The notes under the pieces were generated by a model. That model did not search any database. It was not told the DNA's origin and worked only from the letters and a program-made list of their open reading frames with translations. Below, one piece after another: positions 42,523 to 49,537 of a stretch of 64,000 bases of DNA (positions are counted from its first letter, which is position 1; every line of letters begins with the position of its first letter). The position numbers and the translations under genes were made by a program. Source of the DNA: a virus; the IMG/VR virus record IMGVR_UViG_3300034630_000009, positions 1 through 64,000 of that record. One strand, given 5' to 3'.

Positions 42523-42783
42523 ATGACTGAAACATCCCCTACTAGCACCATTGACGATATGCCACCAACCGACGCGCAAAAGATGGAGCGGATCGACTTT
42601 GCCGTACCCAAACCGTTGCTTGATGAAGCGATCGCAATGGCAAAGGAAGATGGGTTTAAGCCCGCTGAATTTTTCCGGCAGGTATGGCTAGACGGGTTGT
42701 TCGCTTACGCAGAGAAAAGCAACAAAGTCTTAGTGAATCGCAAGCTTAGGCGACAAGCCACAGAGACGGATGAATCTAAATAG
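42523..42783 (+). CDS. ribbon-helix-helix DNA-binding protein
   Basis: An 86-residue protein with the RHH layout: beta strand MERIDFAVPKPLLDEAIAMA, turn KEDGFKPAEFFRQVWLDGLF, then a Lys/Arg-rich tail (NRKLRRQATETDESK). Such dimers bind short repeats one turn apart, exactly what lies just upstream. It probably represses its own promoter and perhaps the divergent membrane module, or acts as a partition protein. A hairpin with AAACCC/GGGTTT arms follows at 42791-42818. Confidence 0.75.
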   Translation: MTETSPTSTIDDMPPTDAQKMERIDFAVPKPLLDEAIAMAKEDGFKPAEFFRQVWLDGLFAYAEKSNKVLVNRKLRRQATETDESK

Positions 42784-42828
42784 CCAACTAAAACCCCTGT
42801 CGTCACTGGCAAGGGTTTCTTGTATGCG

Positions 42829-42875
42829 GTAAGGGGCTTTACTGCGACGGCTTTGTGGAGTACCTTGGGTATACC
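42829..42875 (+). repeat. 47-bp direct repeat, copy 1
   Basis: The segment ending TTTGTGGAGTACCTTGGGTA-TACC recurs at 43401-43447 with about 80% identity overall and 23 of 24 matches in the last 24 bases. Each copy ends in the palindrome GGTATACC and lies directly upstream of a small gene (42877 and 43478), so it may be a shared operator or leader. Confidence 0.7.
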
Positions 42876-42876
42876 T

Positions 42877-43065
42877 ATGCTTCAACCTGGATATACCCCT
42901 GAATTTAGAGCTGCGCGTAGAAACCTCCGTCGTGGGCTATGCCCCAACCTGGAGTTACTAGAGCACATCTATCAGCAAAACTGGGAAGACCATTTGGGGG
43001 AGTCTGAGAAAGTAGTGGCTAGAGAGTGCCTTCGGGAATATGGAGTAGCAGACCAATGGCTGTAG
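42877..43065 (+). CDS. small hypothetical protein
   Basis: A 62-residue, charged protein (MLQPGYTPEFRAARRNLRRG, then ELLEHIYQQNWEDHLGE). ATG 42877 lies right after the repeat element. Helical and probably cytoplasmic. It overlaps the next gene by 10 bases. Function unknown; early small genes of this kind often target host proteins. Confidence 0.5.
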   Translation: MLQPGYTPEFRAARRNLRRGLCPNLELLEHIYQQNWEDHLGESEKVVARECLREYGVADQWL

Positions 43066-43370
43066 CAGTTGACCTGAGAGCGATCGATGCGTGGTTTGAC
43101 CAAGTGCAAGGCTGGACACCTGTGCAGGCTGTTACCAATGAAGGTGTGCCACTTCCAGCTAACGCCTTGCCCGTTGTCACCCTAGAGCAAGTAAAGACGA
43201 TCGCGTCTAAGTGCGAATGGGTTGAGATTGACGATATGTCTGACACCCCCTACGCCCAAAGCGGTTTTATGCATCCTGAAGGTATAAGCGTTGGCTGGGG
43301 TCACCCCGATGATGCCTTTAATGGCAAGGCTGGCACAGGGGTATTGTTCTTTAATGCCTATCGGTTTTAG
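43056..43370 (+). CDS. hypothetical protein
   Basis: A 104-residue protein beginning MAVAVDLRAIDAWFDQVQGW and ending GTGVLFFNAYRF. No domain recognised. It overlaps the preceding gene and ends 31 bases before the second copy of the direct repeat. Confidence 0.6.
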   Translation: MAVAVDLRAIDAWFDQVQGWTPVQAVTNEGVPLPANALPVVTLEQVKTIASKCEWVEIDDMSDTPYAQSGFMHPEGISVGWGHPDDAFNGKAGTGVLFFNAYRF

Positions 43371-43400
43371 CGAGCGATCGCTCTCCCGATCAAACCCGTC

Positions 43401-43447
43401 ATAAGGTGGCTTTACCGTGAAGGGTTTGTGGAGTACCTTAGGTATAC
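43401..43447 (+). repeat. 47-bp direct repeat, copy 2
   Basis: Partner of 42829-42875. An AAACCCGTCA arm just before it (43392-43401) pairs with TGAAGGGTTT inside it (43418-43427), forming a hairpin in the leader of the small gene at 43478. The palindrome GGTATACC lies at 43440-43447. Confidence 0.7.
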
Positions 43448-43477
43448 CGATACCAGAACAGCCTGGAGCGATCGCGG

Positions 43478-43708
43478 ATGTTGACCGACCCGGAGCACTA
43501 CGAAGAGTGGTCTGATGAGGTTTGGGCTAAAACTCCTGAAGAGGCAGAAAAGCTTTGCCAATCCCTTGCTGGTCATGCTTTGACAGAGATCTTGCAAGTG
43601 ACCCAAAAAACCAAATCAGCTTCTCGAAACGGTACGTTCAAGTTTGTCTGTTGGTTCAAAACGGAGCAAGCATCTTATGACACTAGCGACAGCGACAGCA
43701 CCGATTGA
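43478..43708 (+). CDS. cassette protein A, copy 1
   Basis: A 76-residue protein (MLTDPEHYEEWSDEVWAKTP, then SRNGTFKFVCWFKTE). It is paralogous to the protein at 47215-47436: DPE-x-YEEW, VWAK, LCQ, VTQ-x-TK, NGT-x-x-FVC-x-F. It overlaps cassette gene B by 32 bases, as the second copy does. No recognised family. Confidence 0.65.
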   Translation: MLTDPEHYEEWSDEVWAKTPEEAEKLCQSLAGHALTEILQVTQKTKSASRNGTFKFVCWFKTEQASYDTSDSDSTD

Positions 43709-44009
43709 GGGGCTTAAAGCTCTCTTTTACCCGCCCAAGCGTGGCGAGCACTGGCTTTCAATTAACCTGGCGTTAGTAGATGACGTAGCGGAAACATTTG
43801 CTGTTGCTAAAGGTCTGGGGTTTAAGCCCGAATTAGCGCAGATTTCTAGCCGTCAACGGGTAGAGCTTCATGCACTCCTTTTTTATGAACAGACCAACGG
43901 TGATCCGATGACTACGACGAATCTGGACGACAAAATTGACTATCTAGCCGACCAAATTAACCCGGCTGCCATTCGCCATCCTTATGGGGGAAGGCTTTTA
44001 CACACATAA
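43677..44009 (+). CDS. cassette protein B, copy 1
   Basis: A 110-residue protein with YPPKRGEHWLSINLALVDDV and AKGLGFKPELAQISS, paralogous to the protein at 47417-47722 (IPARGQRFLSVNLALVDL, AKALGFKPELVQMQ). Starting ATG 43677 lies inside gene A. Both copies end with a region of the type DDKIDYLADQINPAAIR. Function unknown. Confidence 0.65.
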   Translation: MTLATATAPIEGLKALFYPPKRGEHWLSINLALVDDVAETFAVAKGLGFKPELAQISSRQRVELHALLFYEQTNGDPMTTTNLDDKIDYLADQINPAAIRHPYGGRLLHT

Positions 44010-44021
44010 CAGGAAAGCGGT

Positions 44022-44297
44022 ATGTCTGTGAACTTCACAATTGAGTTCGATGCTCAAGCGGAAGGCTATCAAGCCGAAGATATTGAGCAGTTGCTGAAGC
44101 AGATCTCTAAGAGCGCTGCCTGCCTCTCGACGGTAGTGATTTTGAAAAACGCTCACTACCTGACCACAAAAGCATTTTCTTTACTTCATGACTATCTGCA
44201 AAAGCACTCAACACGGGTACTGATGGTGCTCATCTCTAGCGATCGCTCTCGCATTTTCCCACCCTTGCTTGCACTTGTTGTAGAAACCCCTCTGTGA
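44022..44297 (+). CDS. hypothetical protein
   Basis: A 91-residue protein (MSVNFTIEFDAQAEGYQAED, ACLSTVVILKNAHYLTTKAF, VLMVLISSDRSRIF). The alternating pattern looks like a small Rossmann-type alpha/beta domain. It lies 12 bases after cassette B and overlaps the coiled-coil gene by GTGA. No family recognised. Confidence 0.6.
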   Translation: MSVNFTIEFDAQAEGYQAEDIEQLLKQISKSAACLSTVVILKNAHYLTTKAFSLLHDYLQKHSTRVLMVLISSDRSRIFPPLLALVVETPL

Positions 44298-44689
44298 GCC
44301 TCAACGCTATGAGCAACCAGGCAGATTTAGTGACCAAAGATGAATTTGAAACGGTCAAGCAACTACTAGCAAGCGCTGCTCGGTATGCTGAGTCTTCACA
44401 TCAACGGCTGGATCAAGTCTCGATTCAACAGCAGCAGTCGGCTCAAGAAACGCGTGAACTGAGGGAGTCTCAGAAGCAGTCGGCTCAAGAAACGCGTGAA
44501 CTGAGAAAGTCTATCCGCGAACTAAGAGAAGCCCAAAAGCAGACCGATCAGCAGTTGCAGTCTTTCATTTTTGAAGCGCAGCGGCTCTTTACGCAGCAAG
44601 CCGCCAGCATTGAACAGCTTAAAGGCATGAATGAACGGCTGGATGGCGTACTGGCTTATCTCATCCGCAAAGAGCAACGAGGCGAATAG
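44294..44689 (+). CDS. coiled-coil protein with internal repeat
   Basis: A 131-residue Gln/Glu/Arg-rich coiled coil. A 12-residue unit QSAQETRELR-x-S occurs twice in tandem, visible also as a near-exact 30-base DNA repeat (about 44437-44506). The start may be GTG 44294 (GTGA overlap) or ATG 44309. Probably forms oligomers; the function is unknown. Confidence 0.6.
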   Translation: MSLNAMSNQADLVTKDEFETVKQLLASAARYAESSHQRLDQVSIQQQQSAQETRELRESQKQSAQETRELRKSIRELREAQKQTDQQLQSFIFEAQRLFTQQAASIEQLKGMNERLDGVLAYLIRKEQRGE

Positions 44690-44722
44690 CCTTGCGTAGC
44701 GCTTAACTCATTCTTCCTTCAA

Positions 44723-44744
44723 CCCTCGATCGCTACATCGAGGG
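44723..44744. repeat. CCCTCGAT hairpin, copy 1
   Basis: CCCTCGAT-CGCTAC-ATCGAGGG, an 8-bp perfect stem. The same 22 bases recur at 45348-45369, and a variant lies at 48585-48605. This copy is not followed by a T-run. The frame through it (LDRYIEGDIDGFLDQYR) is open but has no start. Confidence 0.7.
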
Positions 44745-44787
44745 CGACATTGACGGATTCCTCGACCAGTACCGCTAATTGCAAAGA

Positions 44788-44819
44788 ATAGCGCTGCCAG
44801 TTAGAGTCGGCAGCGCTAT
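44788..44819 (+). terminator. hairpin before the GvpU-like gene
   Basis: ATAGCGCTGCC (44788-44798) and GGCAGCGCTAT (44809-44819) form an 11-bp perfect stem with a 10-base loop. No clear T-run follows on the plus strand, so it may be a weak terminator or a leader structure for the gene starting 37 bases later. Confidence 0.55.
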
Positions 44820-44855
44820 AGTGATTTTGCAATTTCAACTCGTTCAATTCTACTT

Positions 44856-45209
44856 ATGGATACACAACCTAAAGAAATCGATCAATTCTTGTTCTTTTTC
44901 GTCAAAGGTGCCAACGAATTTGACCGACCAGTTACAGAAATTACCTTGAGTGTTCATGGTCTGCTGGTCACTGGTCAAATCATTGGCGCTGCTTTTTACG
45001 CCGAACAATTCAGTCAAGGCAAAGGCAAAGAGTCAGAACAAGCCTATGAACAGATCCGGCAAGACATCCTAGCGCAACAGGATTTGTATATTCACTTGCA
45101 AAATGCCAGGGTGCTGCTGAGTCGGGATTTCATTCCCACTGAAAGCACCGTTCTCTGGCGTGGAAGACTGGACGCGATCGACGGCTTTTTCTGGGGGCGT
45201 CTCGTCTAA
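44856..45209 (+). CDS. GvpU-like gas vesicle accessory protein homologue
   Basis: A 117-residue protein with FFVKGANEFDRPVTEITLSV, HGLLVTGQIIGAAFYAEQF, IHLQNARVLL, then TVLWRGRLDAIDGFFWGRLV. This order matches GvpU, a gas vesicle accessory protein (IHLKNAKFF ... WRG-x-I-x-x-IDGFFLGK). No other gvp gene is in the window. In a phage context it might modulate host buoyancy or have been recruited for another role. It is flanked by hairpins on both sides and stands alone. Confidence 0.75.
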   Translation: MDTQPKEIDQFLFFFVKGANEFDRPVTEITLSVHGLLVTGQIIGAAFYAEQFSQGKGKESEQAYEQIRQDILAQQDLYIHLQNARVLLSRDFIPTESTVLWRGRLDAIDGFFWGRLV

Positions 45210-45280
45210 AGCGCTGCGAGCTTGCAAAATCTCTGCCATCATTTTTAATGGCTGCATGTCTGGATGCATGACGACTTTCA

Positions 45281-45320
45281 TAGGGCATAGCAAAGATAGC
45301 AACATCCCTACTATGCCCTA
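45281..45320. repeat. 10-bp inverted repeat
   Basis: TAGGGCATAG (45281-45290) and CTATGCCCTA (45311-45320) are perfect reverse complements 20 bases apart. They lie downstream of the GvpU-like gene and may be an operator or part of its terminator. The remaining bases of 45210-45345 show no supported gene. Confidence 0.6.
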
Positions 45321-45345
45321 AGAGTTTGAGACAAACTATGCTTTT

Positions 45346-45376
45346 AACCCTCGATCGCTACATCGAGGGTTTCTTT
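45346..45376 (+). terminator. intrinsic terminator (CCCTCGAT hairpin, copy 2)
   Basis: AACCCTCGAT-CGCTAC-ATCGAGGGTT with TTTCTTT directly after it. It is identical in the stem-loop to the copy at 44723. It probably terminates transcription from the GvpU-like gene, before the convergent antirepressor gene. Confidence 0.7.
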
Positions 45377-45473
45377 ATGGGCACCACATGCCGCACCACT
45401 GGTAGTTGCCCACTTCGGTAGCACGTCGCGATGATCCGTCAAGAATCACTGTGGCTTAAGCCCAGTGAGTATT

Positions 45474-47057
45474 TCAAGCCTCCACTGCTAAGGCGATCGC
45501 ACTTTCTACCAGATCCCAATCACTAGCAGGGTAAAGATTGATGGGTCGCACTTCACCGTTGATGATGCCGCCTCGCTGTTGAGGGCTAGAGCCGTGACGG
45601 TTGCGGTACATGCGGGCGGCTTGAATGCCTGCTTGTTGGATCTGGAAGGGAGAGAGCAATCTGCCATTGAGCTTGGCGTAGTCAGAGACAGTGAGCGGGT
45701 CAGGTTCGATGATGGGTCTGGTGGATGTGATGTCCTTCGTCAGGTCTTCCAGGTGCATCAATTGCACAGCGCGGGACAATTGACCCGTGAGGATATTTTT
45801 GAGCGTGGAGCCTTCGGGTAGTGCCTCAATCTCGGTCGCGGTGCGCGTCGCTTGTGCGATGCGATCGAGCACCAGCAGCTTTGGATCAAGCGCGGCGAGT
45901 GGGGGCGTTGGGGTTGAAGGTGGGGTTGCGACCGCTGGGGTCACGTCCACCGTAGTGGTCGCTGGCTCCAAAAAGGTTTCTGTCTCAGCCGGGGCGATCA
46001 GAGCTTCACTCTCGCTGGCAGCGATCGTCTTCTTGCCCAGTTGGTTGAGCGCTTGGTGGAGGGTGAGATTTTTCAGTGCGCCTTCAAGCTGGTCACGTCC
46101 TTCCCAAAGTTGCATGGCACGTTGGGCTTTACGCTCTTGGATGCCGCGTTGTTTGAGAAACGGTAGCCATTCGCCGTACTTACATACCTCTCGTTTGAGC
46201 AAGAGCTTTTCACCCAGTTCGAGGTAGAGCAGTAGGGCAGACTTGCCCGATCGCACGGCGACAGTTTCCGCTTCGACAGCACGCAGATAGAGTTCGCTGA
46301 TCTGATCGTCCAGGGAGAGGGCAGCGAGTTGAGGCAACAGACCCACTGTGGCGGTTAACTTTTGGGCTGGGTCAGATTTGGTGGTCATCGACGCTGCCAG
46401 GTAGGCAAGGGCGCGGGGTGTCCAGACAGTAAGGGTGTGAGCCTGATGCGAAAGACCGAGTTTGGTGCGGAGCGTTTTGGGTACTTTGCGCGTCTCCACG
46501 CCTAGCGTTTGCAGTGTTTCAGTGTGACGACGCTGGCAACCATACACAATGTGCAGCTCGACTTCGAGCCAGTCAGCGACGCCCTGGACGCTAGTTACTA
46601 AGTTGCCTTGCCATTTGACGAAGGGATGCGCGGGTTTGACCTGGAGGAGCGATCGCAGGAGAGCCAGGTCGGTTTGGAGGGGGGTGAGAGTAGGGGATGA
46701 GGGAGGAAGGGGTTTTAGTTGGGGGGCTTTGCCGTTAAGCTTCTGCTTGGCTTCGGAGAAGGCTTTGACCAACTTGAGCTTGCATTGCACTACTTGAGGT
46801 GTGTTGCGGCTCAGGGTCATCACGAAAAACGATTGATCTTCGTTGAGGAGGGCGTAACGCTCAGGACGACCGCCCTTACTACCTTCAAGGGGTTTCTCCG
46901 TTTCAAACGGAACAACCCCAAATGCTTGCTCTATCTGTACTTGGTGTTTCTGAATTGTTTCAAGGAAGTTGCTGTGATCAACGCCTAAACTTTCGGCAAT
47001 CAAACGGGAATCAACGACTAGGATGCTATCGTGTTCTGCGACTGATAAATTAGACAT
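45474..47057 (-). CDS. Rha-type phage regulator / antirepressor, multidomain
   Basis: A 527-residue protein; ATG 47057 has AAGGAG 6 bases upstream, better than the in-frame start at 47123. About residues 10-110 match the Rha family (VDSRLIAESLGVDHSNFLET, ALLNEDQSFFVMTLSRN, KLKLVKAFSEAK). The middle (about 270-330) has GEKLLLKREVCKYGEWLPFL-type DUF3102-like sequence. After a Pro/Thr linker the C-terminal 120 residues contain YAKLNGRLLSPFQIQQAGI. It would relieve or impose repression in the lysis-lysogeny decision. It faces convergent plus-strand genes. Confidence 0.75.
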   Translation of the reverse strand: MSNLSVAEHDSILVVDSRLIAESLGVDHSNFLETIQKHQVQIEQAFGVVPFETEKPLEGSKGGRPERYALLNEDQSFFVMTLSRNTPQVVQCKLKLVKAFSEAKQKLNGKAPQLKPLPPSSPTLTPLQTDLALLRSLLQVKPAHPFVKWQGNLVTSVQGVADWLEVELHIVYGCQRRHTETLQTLGVETRKVPKTLRTKLGLSHQAHTLTVWTPRALAYLAASMTTKSDPAQKLTATVGLLPQLAALSLDDQISELYLRAVEAETVAVRSGKSALLLYLELGEKLLLKREVCKYGEWLPFLKQRGIQERKAQRAMQLWEGRDQLEGALKNLTLHQALNQLGKKTIAASESEALIAPAETETFLEPATTTVDVTPAVATPPSTPTPPLAALDPKLLVLDRIAQATRTATEIEALPEGSTLKNILTGQLSRAVQLMHLEDLTKDITSTRPIIEPDPLTVSDYAKLNGRLLSPFQIQQAGIQAARMYRNRHGSSPQQRGGIINGEVRPINLYPASDWDLVESAIALAVEA

Positions 47058-47143
47058 GGTTCTCCTTAGTGATATTGGGTGGACTAGGGCGATCGCAGCT
47101 TTGACCGGGTGCGATCGCTTCAAACTTTGAGCGGCACACTAAT

Positions 47144-47175
47144 CAAATCCGTCATAGGTTGTTGTGACGGATTTG
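47144..47175. repeat. 11-bp perfect hairpin upstream of cassette copy 2
   Basis: CAAATCCGTCA (47144-47154) and TGACGGATTTG (47165-47175) pair around a 10-base loop. It lies in the divergent interval between the Rha gene and cassette A copy 2. The leader of copy 1 has a related hairpin (AAACCCGTCA / TGAAGGGTTT), so the regulatory hairpin travels with the cassette. Confidence 0.65.
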
Positions 47176-47214
47176 AGGTTATCTTTAGAAGAAGGACATA
47201 CAGGGCGATCGTTG

Positions 47215-47436
47215 ATGCTCCAAAATCCTGAAAGCTATGAGGAATGGGAAGAAACCGTTTGGGCAAAACATAAGGATGCAGCTTGTGTGTTGTGTCAGGC
47301 GATTGCGGCTGAGGCAACGCTAACAGCGGTCATTAACGTGACTCAGGAAACGAAGAAACTTAGCAAGAACGGTACTTATAGATTTGTTTGTCGGTTTAGA
47401 AGCGAGGTAAGCCCCAATGACAGTAGCAACACTTGA
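47215..47436 (+). CDS. cassette protein A, copy 2
   Basis: A 73-residue paralogue of the protein at 43478 (MLQNPESYEEWEETVWAKHK, SKNGTYRFVCRFRSE). ATG 47215 matches the start of copy 1; an upstream GTG at 47164 lies inside the hairpin. It overlaps gene B by 20 bases. Confidence 0.65.
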   Translation: MLQNPESYEEWEETVWAKHKDAACVLCQAIAAEATLTAVINVTQETKKLSKNGTYRFVCRFRSEVSPNDSSNT

Positions 47437-47722
47437 GAGCGTCAAAACCTTTGCTTACATCCCAGCCAGAGGGCAACGCTTTCTCTCGGTCAATCTGGCG
47501 CTGGTTGATTTAAGTCAACTGAGTGACATCGCTAAAGCGCTTGGGTTTAAGCCAGAACTGGTACAAATGCAAGGCAAGTCTGGGACTCAAGTACACGCGC
47601 TTTTGTGGCAAGGGTCGATCGAGGATACGCCTGCTGATCTGGATGCACGAGTGGAGGTGCTGGCGGATCAGGTGAATACGGAAGCGATCCGCTATGCCAC
47701 TGGCGCTTGGACTAATCGCTGA
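47417..47722 (+). CDS. cassette protein B, copy 2
   Basis: A 101-residue paralogue of 43677-44009, sharing FLSVNLALVDL, AKALGFKPELVQM and DLDARVEVLADQVNTEAIR. The pair differs by many substitutions, so the duplication is not recent. Followed by the lipoprotein gene 112 bases later. Confidence 0.65.
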   Translation: MTVATLESVKTFAYIPARGQRFLSVNLALVDLSQLSDIAKALGFKPELVQMQGKSGTQVHALLWQGSIEDTPADLDARVEVLADQVNTEAIRYATGAWTNR

Positions 47723-47834
47723 GCTTCAAACTTTCATTACTTACACATCACCTCCTTACCAGAGCTTTATCAAAAGCTCGCGGATTTCCTCTGTTGACCG
47801 GGAACTCTTTAAACGAACTTATCCCGGTCAACCT

Positions 47835-48554
47835 ATGAAACCTTCCTTTTACTGGCTGCTGCTACCAGCCGCACTTGTCTCGCTAACCTTAAGTAGTTGC
47901 TCTGGGCAGACGACAAAAGCACCCGTTACCTCTCCTTCGCCAGTAGCCGTCGAATCACCATCACCTCAAACCGATACGTTTGACGCTGGTTTAGCCAAAG
48001 CTTCGGATGCCTCATATACCGCCAAAACGGCTGAAACTTCGGAGGATTGGGATCTGGCAGTGTCTCGCTGGCATCAAGCGATCGAGTTGATGCAAGGAGT
48101 ACCAACAGGAACTGCAAACTTTGCCCAAGCGCAAGAGAAACTGGCGGAGTACAAACGCGGTTTGCTTGCTGCCCAGAAGCGGATCACACCGAAAGAAGTT
48201 GCTTCAGCGCCTGTAGTATCTGAGCCTGAGAGCACGCCCATTGCATCAAAAGTTGATACAAGCAGTTGGTCAGAAGATCAGAAAGAGCAAGTGTTTTTAG
48301 CAGCGGTTGATGGCACCGCGTCACCAGCAGAAAAGGCTTGGGGTGCAACGGTTTCCAACGCGAAAAAAGTTGAGATTGCCAAAGGCGCTTGCAAAGAATT
48401 TGATCGAGGCGCAACCTTCAACGACATAGGACTCGAAATCATTAAGGCTTTCGGCTCCAAGTCTGCCGCTGGTAGGTACACCGCTGCAATGGTGGGTGGT
48501 GGCGTATCAGTTTATTGTCCCGAACACCGCTCCAAAATACCTTCTAGCCACTAA
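47835..48554 (+). CDS. lipoprotein
   Basis: A 239-residue protein with a lipoprotein signal: MKPSFYWLLLPAALVSLTLS followed by SC, giving a lipobox with Cys at about residue 22. ATG 47835 is chosen because it places this signal at the N-terminus. A Pro/Ser/Thr linker and a helical part follow. The end has a DUF732-like pattern (FLAAVDGTAS, AKGACKEFDRGATFND, YTAAMVGGGVSVYCPEH) with two Cys. Surface lipoproteins encoded near a repressor often exclude superinfecting phages; that role is inferred. Confidence 0.75.
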   Translation: MKPSFYWLLLPAALVSLTLSSCSGQTTKAPVTSPSPVAVESPSPQTDTFDAGLAKASDASYTAKTAETSEDWDLAVSRWHQAIELMQGVPTGTANFAQAQEKLAEYKRGLLAAQKRITPKEVASAPVVSEPESTPIASKVDTSSWSEDQKEQVFLAAVDGTASPAEKAWGATVSNAKKVEIAKGACKEFDRGATFNDIGLEIIKAFGSKSAAGRYTAAMVGGGVSVYCPEHRSKIPSSH

Positions 48555-48582
48555 CAACTCCTGACAATTCAACCTTTCACTT

Positions 48583-48614
48583 AACCCTCTATCGCACGAT
48601 CGAGGGTTTCTTTA
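48583..48614 (+). terminator. intrinsic terminator (hairpin variant, copy 3)
   Basis: AACCCTC-T-ATCG-CA-CGAT-C-GAGGGTT with TTTCTTT after it. It belongs to the same hairpin family as 44723 and 45346. It ends the lipoprotein transcript and reaches into the 3-prime end of the convergent repressor gene. Confidence 0.75.
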
Positions 48615-48884
48615 TGACTCTCCATCATGCTCTGTATTCAAAACCTGTCTAGGGAAATTAATGCCAAAATCAATCCCTAGAACGCTTTCTATCAGTCTTA
48701 GCGTCTCTTCTGGTAAAGATTGCTTCTCATCCTCAATGCGATACCAGTTTTGAACGGACATCCCTGCGGCAGCAGCAATCTGAGTAACGCTTCTAGCGTC
48801 TCCCTTCCGCGCCTCCCTGATGCGTTTTCCGAGCTCAGGTGCTTCTACTTCTACAGTCCGTACAACTCTCACATTTTGAACCAT
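48612..48884 (-). CDS. XRE-family repressor (candidate immunity repressor)
   Basis: A 90-residue protein with an HTH: ELGKRIREARKGDARSVTQI, AAAAGMSVQNWYRIEDEKQS, LPEETLRLIESVLGID. AAGGTGG precedes the ATG. Its promoter (-35 TTGACG, -10 TACTAT) shares an 11-bp palindrome with the divergent early promoter, so it likely represses itself and the plus-strand early genes, like CI or Cro. Confidence 0.8.
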   Translation of the reverse strand: MVQNVRVVRTVEVEAPELGKRIREARKGDARSVTQIAAAAGMSVQNWYRIEDEKQSLPEETLRLIESVLGIDFGINFPRQVLNTEHDGES

Positions 48885-48928
48885 TAAATCACCACCTTAA
48901 AGTGTGTCACGTCTTGAGTAATGTGTAC

Positions 48929-49000
48929 ATAGTAATGTATCACTCAACTCACGTCAAGTTTAAGTTTTAACTTGACGTGTTTAACGTAATGAGTTAATCT
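48929..49000. promoter_or_regulatory. divergent promoter pair with a shared palindromic operator
   Basis: CACGTCAAGTT (48950-48960) and AACTTGACGTG (48969-48979) form an 11-bp perfect inverted repeat, loop 8. Each arm contains a -35 box. Plus strand: TTGACG 48972-48977, 17-base spacer, TAATCT 48995-49000. Minus strand: TTGACG 48957-48952, 17-base spacer, TACTAT 48934-48929. A dimer bound to the palindrome would block both promoters. Confidence 0.85.
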
Positions 49001-49006
49001 TAATTC

Positions 49007-49321
49007 ATGGGTGAGGGACGGGGAACAGAGAACGCCAGACACTACGCCCCCGCCACGCCGCTGAGACTCTCGCTAACCAGGCACTCAACCGGAACCTCAC
49101 CCACACTCAAGACAACGCCATCACACGGTCACGCCAAGCGCCCGCCGTCACCAAAGGGCACCACGACGTAGGGTTCGTCACAGGGTCGCTGAGCAGCCAA
49201 ATGGAGATTGGCTAGTGGAACGGCTTTACCGCCTCAGTCCTGAAATTACGTTAATGCCAGCGAGGACGGTCTCAACTCCGTGTAAAGGCAGAGAGGCGTA
49301 CTTTTCAACTGGAGAAACAAA
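49007..49321 (+). other. long early leader, possibly with a leaderless short frame
   Basis: The predicted start of transcription falls at about 49007. From an ATG there a 54-codon frame runs to TAG near 49172 (MGEGRGTENARHYAPATPLR...), Pro/Thr/Arg-rich and not convincingly coding. The rest of the 315 bases has no gene and no obvious terminator. It may be a structured leader or a small RNA. Confidence 0.4.
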
Positions 49322-49537
49322 ATGAAAACCACCGTAACGTTTGAAGAACTCAGAAAACTGCACATTGGCGACCAACTTGAAAATCCTTCCCGTTGCGGAG
49401 TGGCTGAAGTCATCCATAACGAGGAGCATTGCGTTGCGATCAGGGTCATCGACGGAGACGAAAGTCTCCGTATTGGAGCGACCATCAGCTATAGAGAGTC
49501 TGAGAGTTTGCACGGAGGATGGGAAATTCCTCAATAA
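49322..49537 (+). CDS. small early protein
   Basis: A 71-residue protein (MKTTVTFEELRKLHIGDQLE, then RVIDGDESLRIGATISYRES). GGAGAAACAAA lies just before the ATG, a good ribosome binding site. First clear gene downstream of the early plus-strand promoter. It looks like a small beta-barrel-type domain; no family recognised. A GGAGGC/GCCTCC hairpin follows at 49561-49582. Confidence 0.6.
   Translation: MKTTVTFEELRKLHIGDQLENPSRCGVAEVIHNEEHCVAIRVIDGDESLRIGATISYRESESLHGGWEIPQ

Noticed and set aside
45069-45305. Minus-strand frame antisense to the GvpU-like gene
   Set aside because: Most of it is the complement of a better supported gene; no ribosome binding site for its main start.
44723-45376. 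Repeated CCCTCGAT hairpins as a CRISPR array
   Set aside because: Only three copies with gene-sized spacers, and two are followed by T-runs as terminators are.
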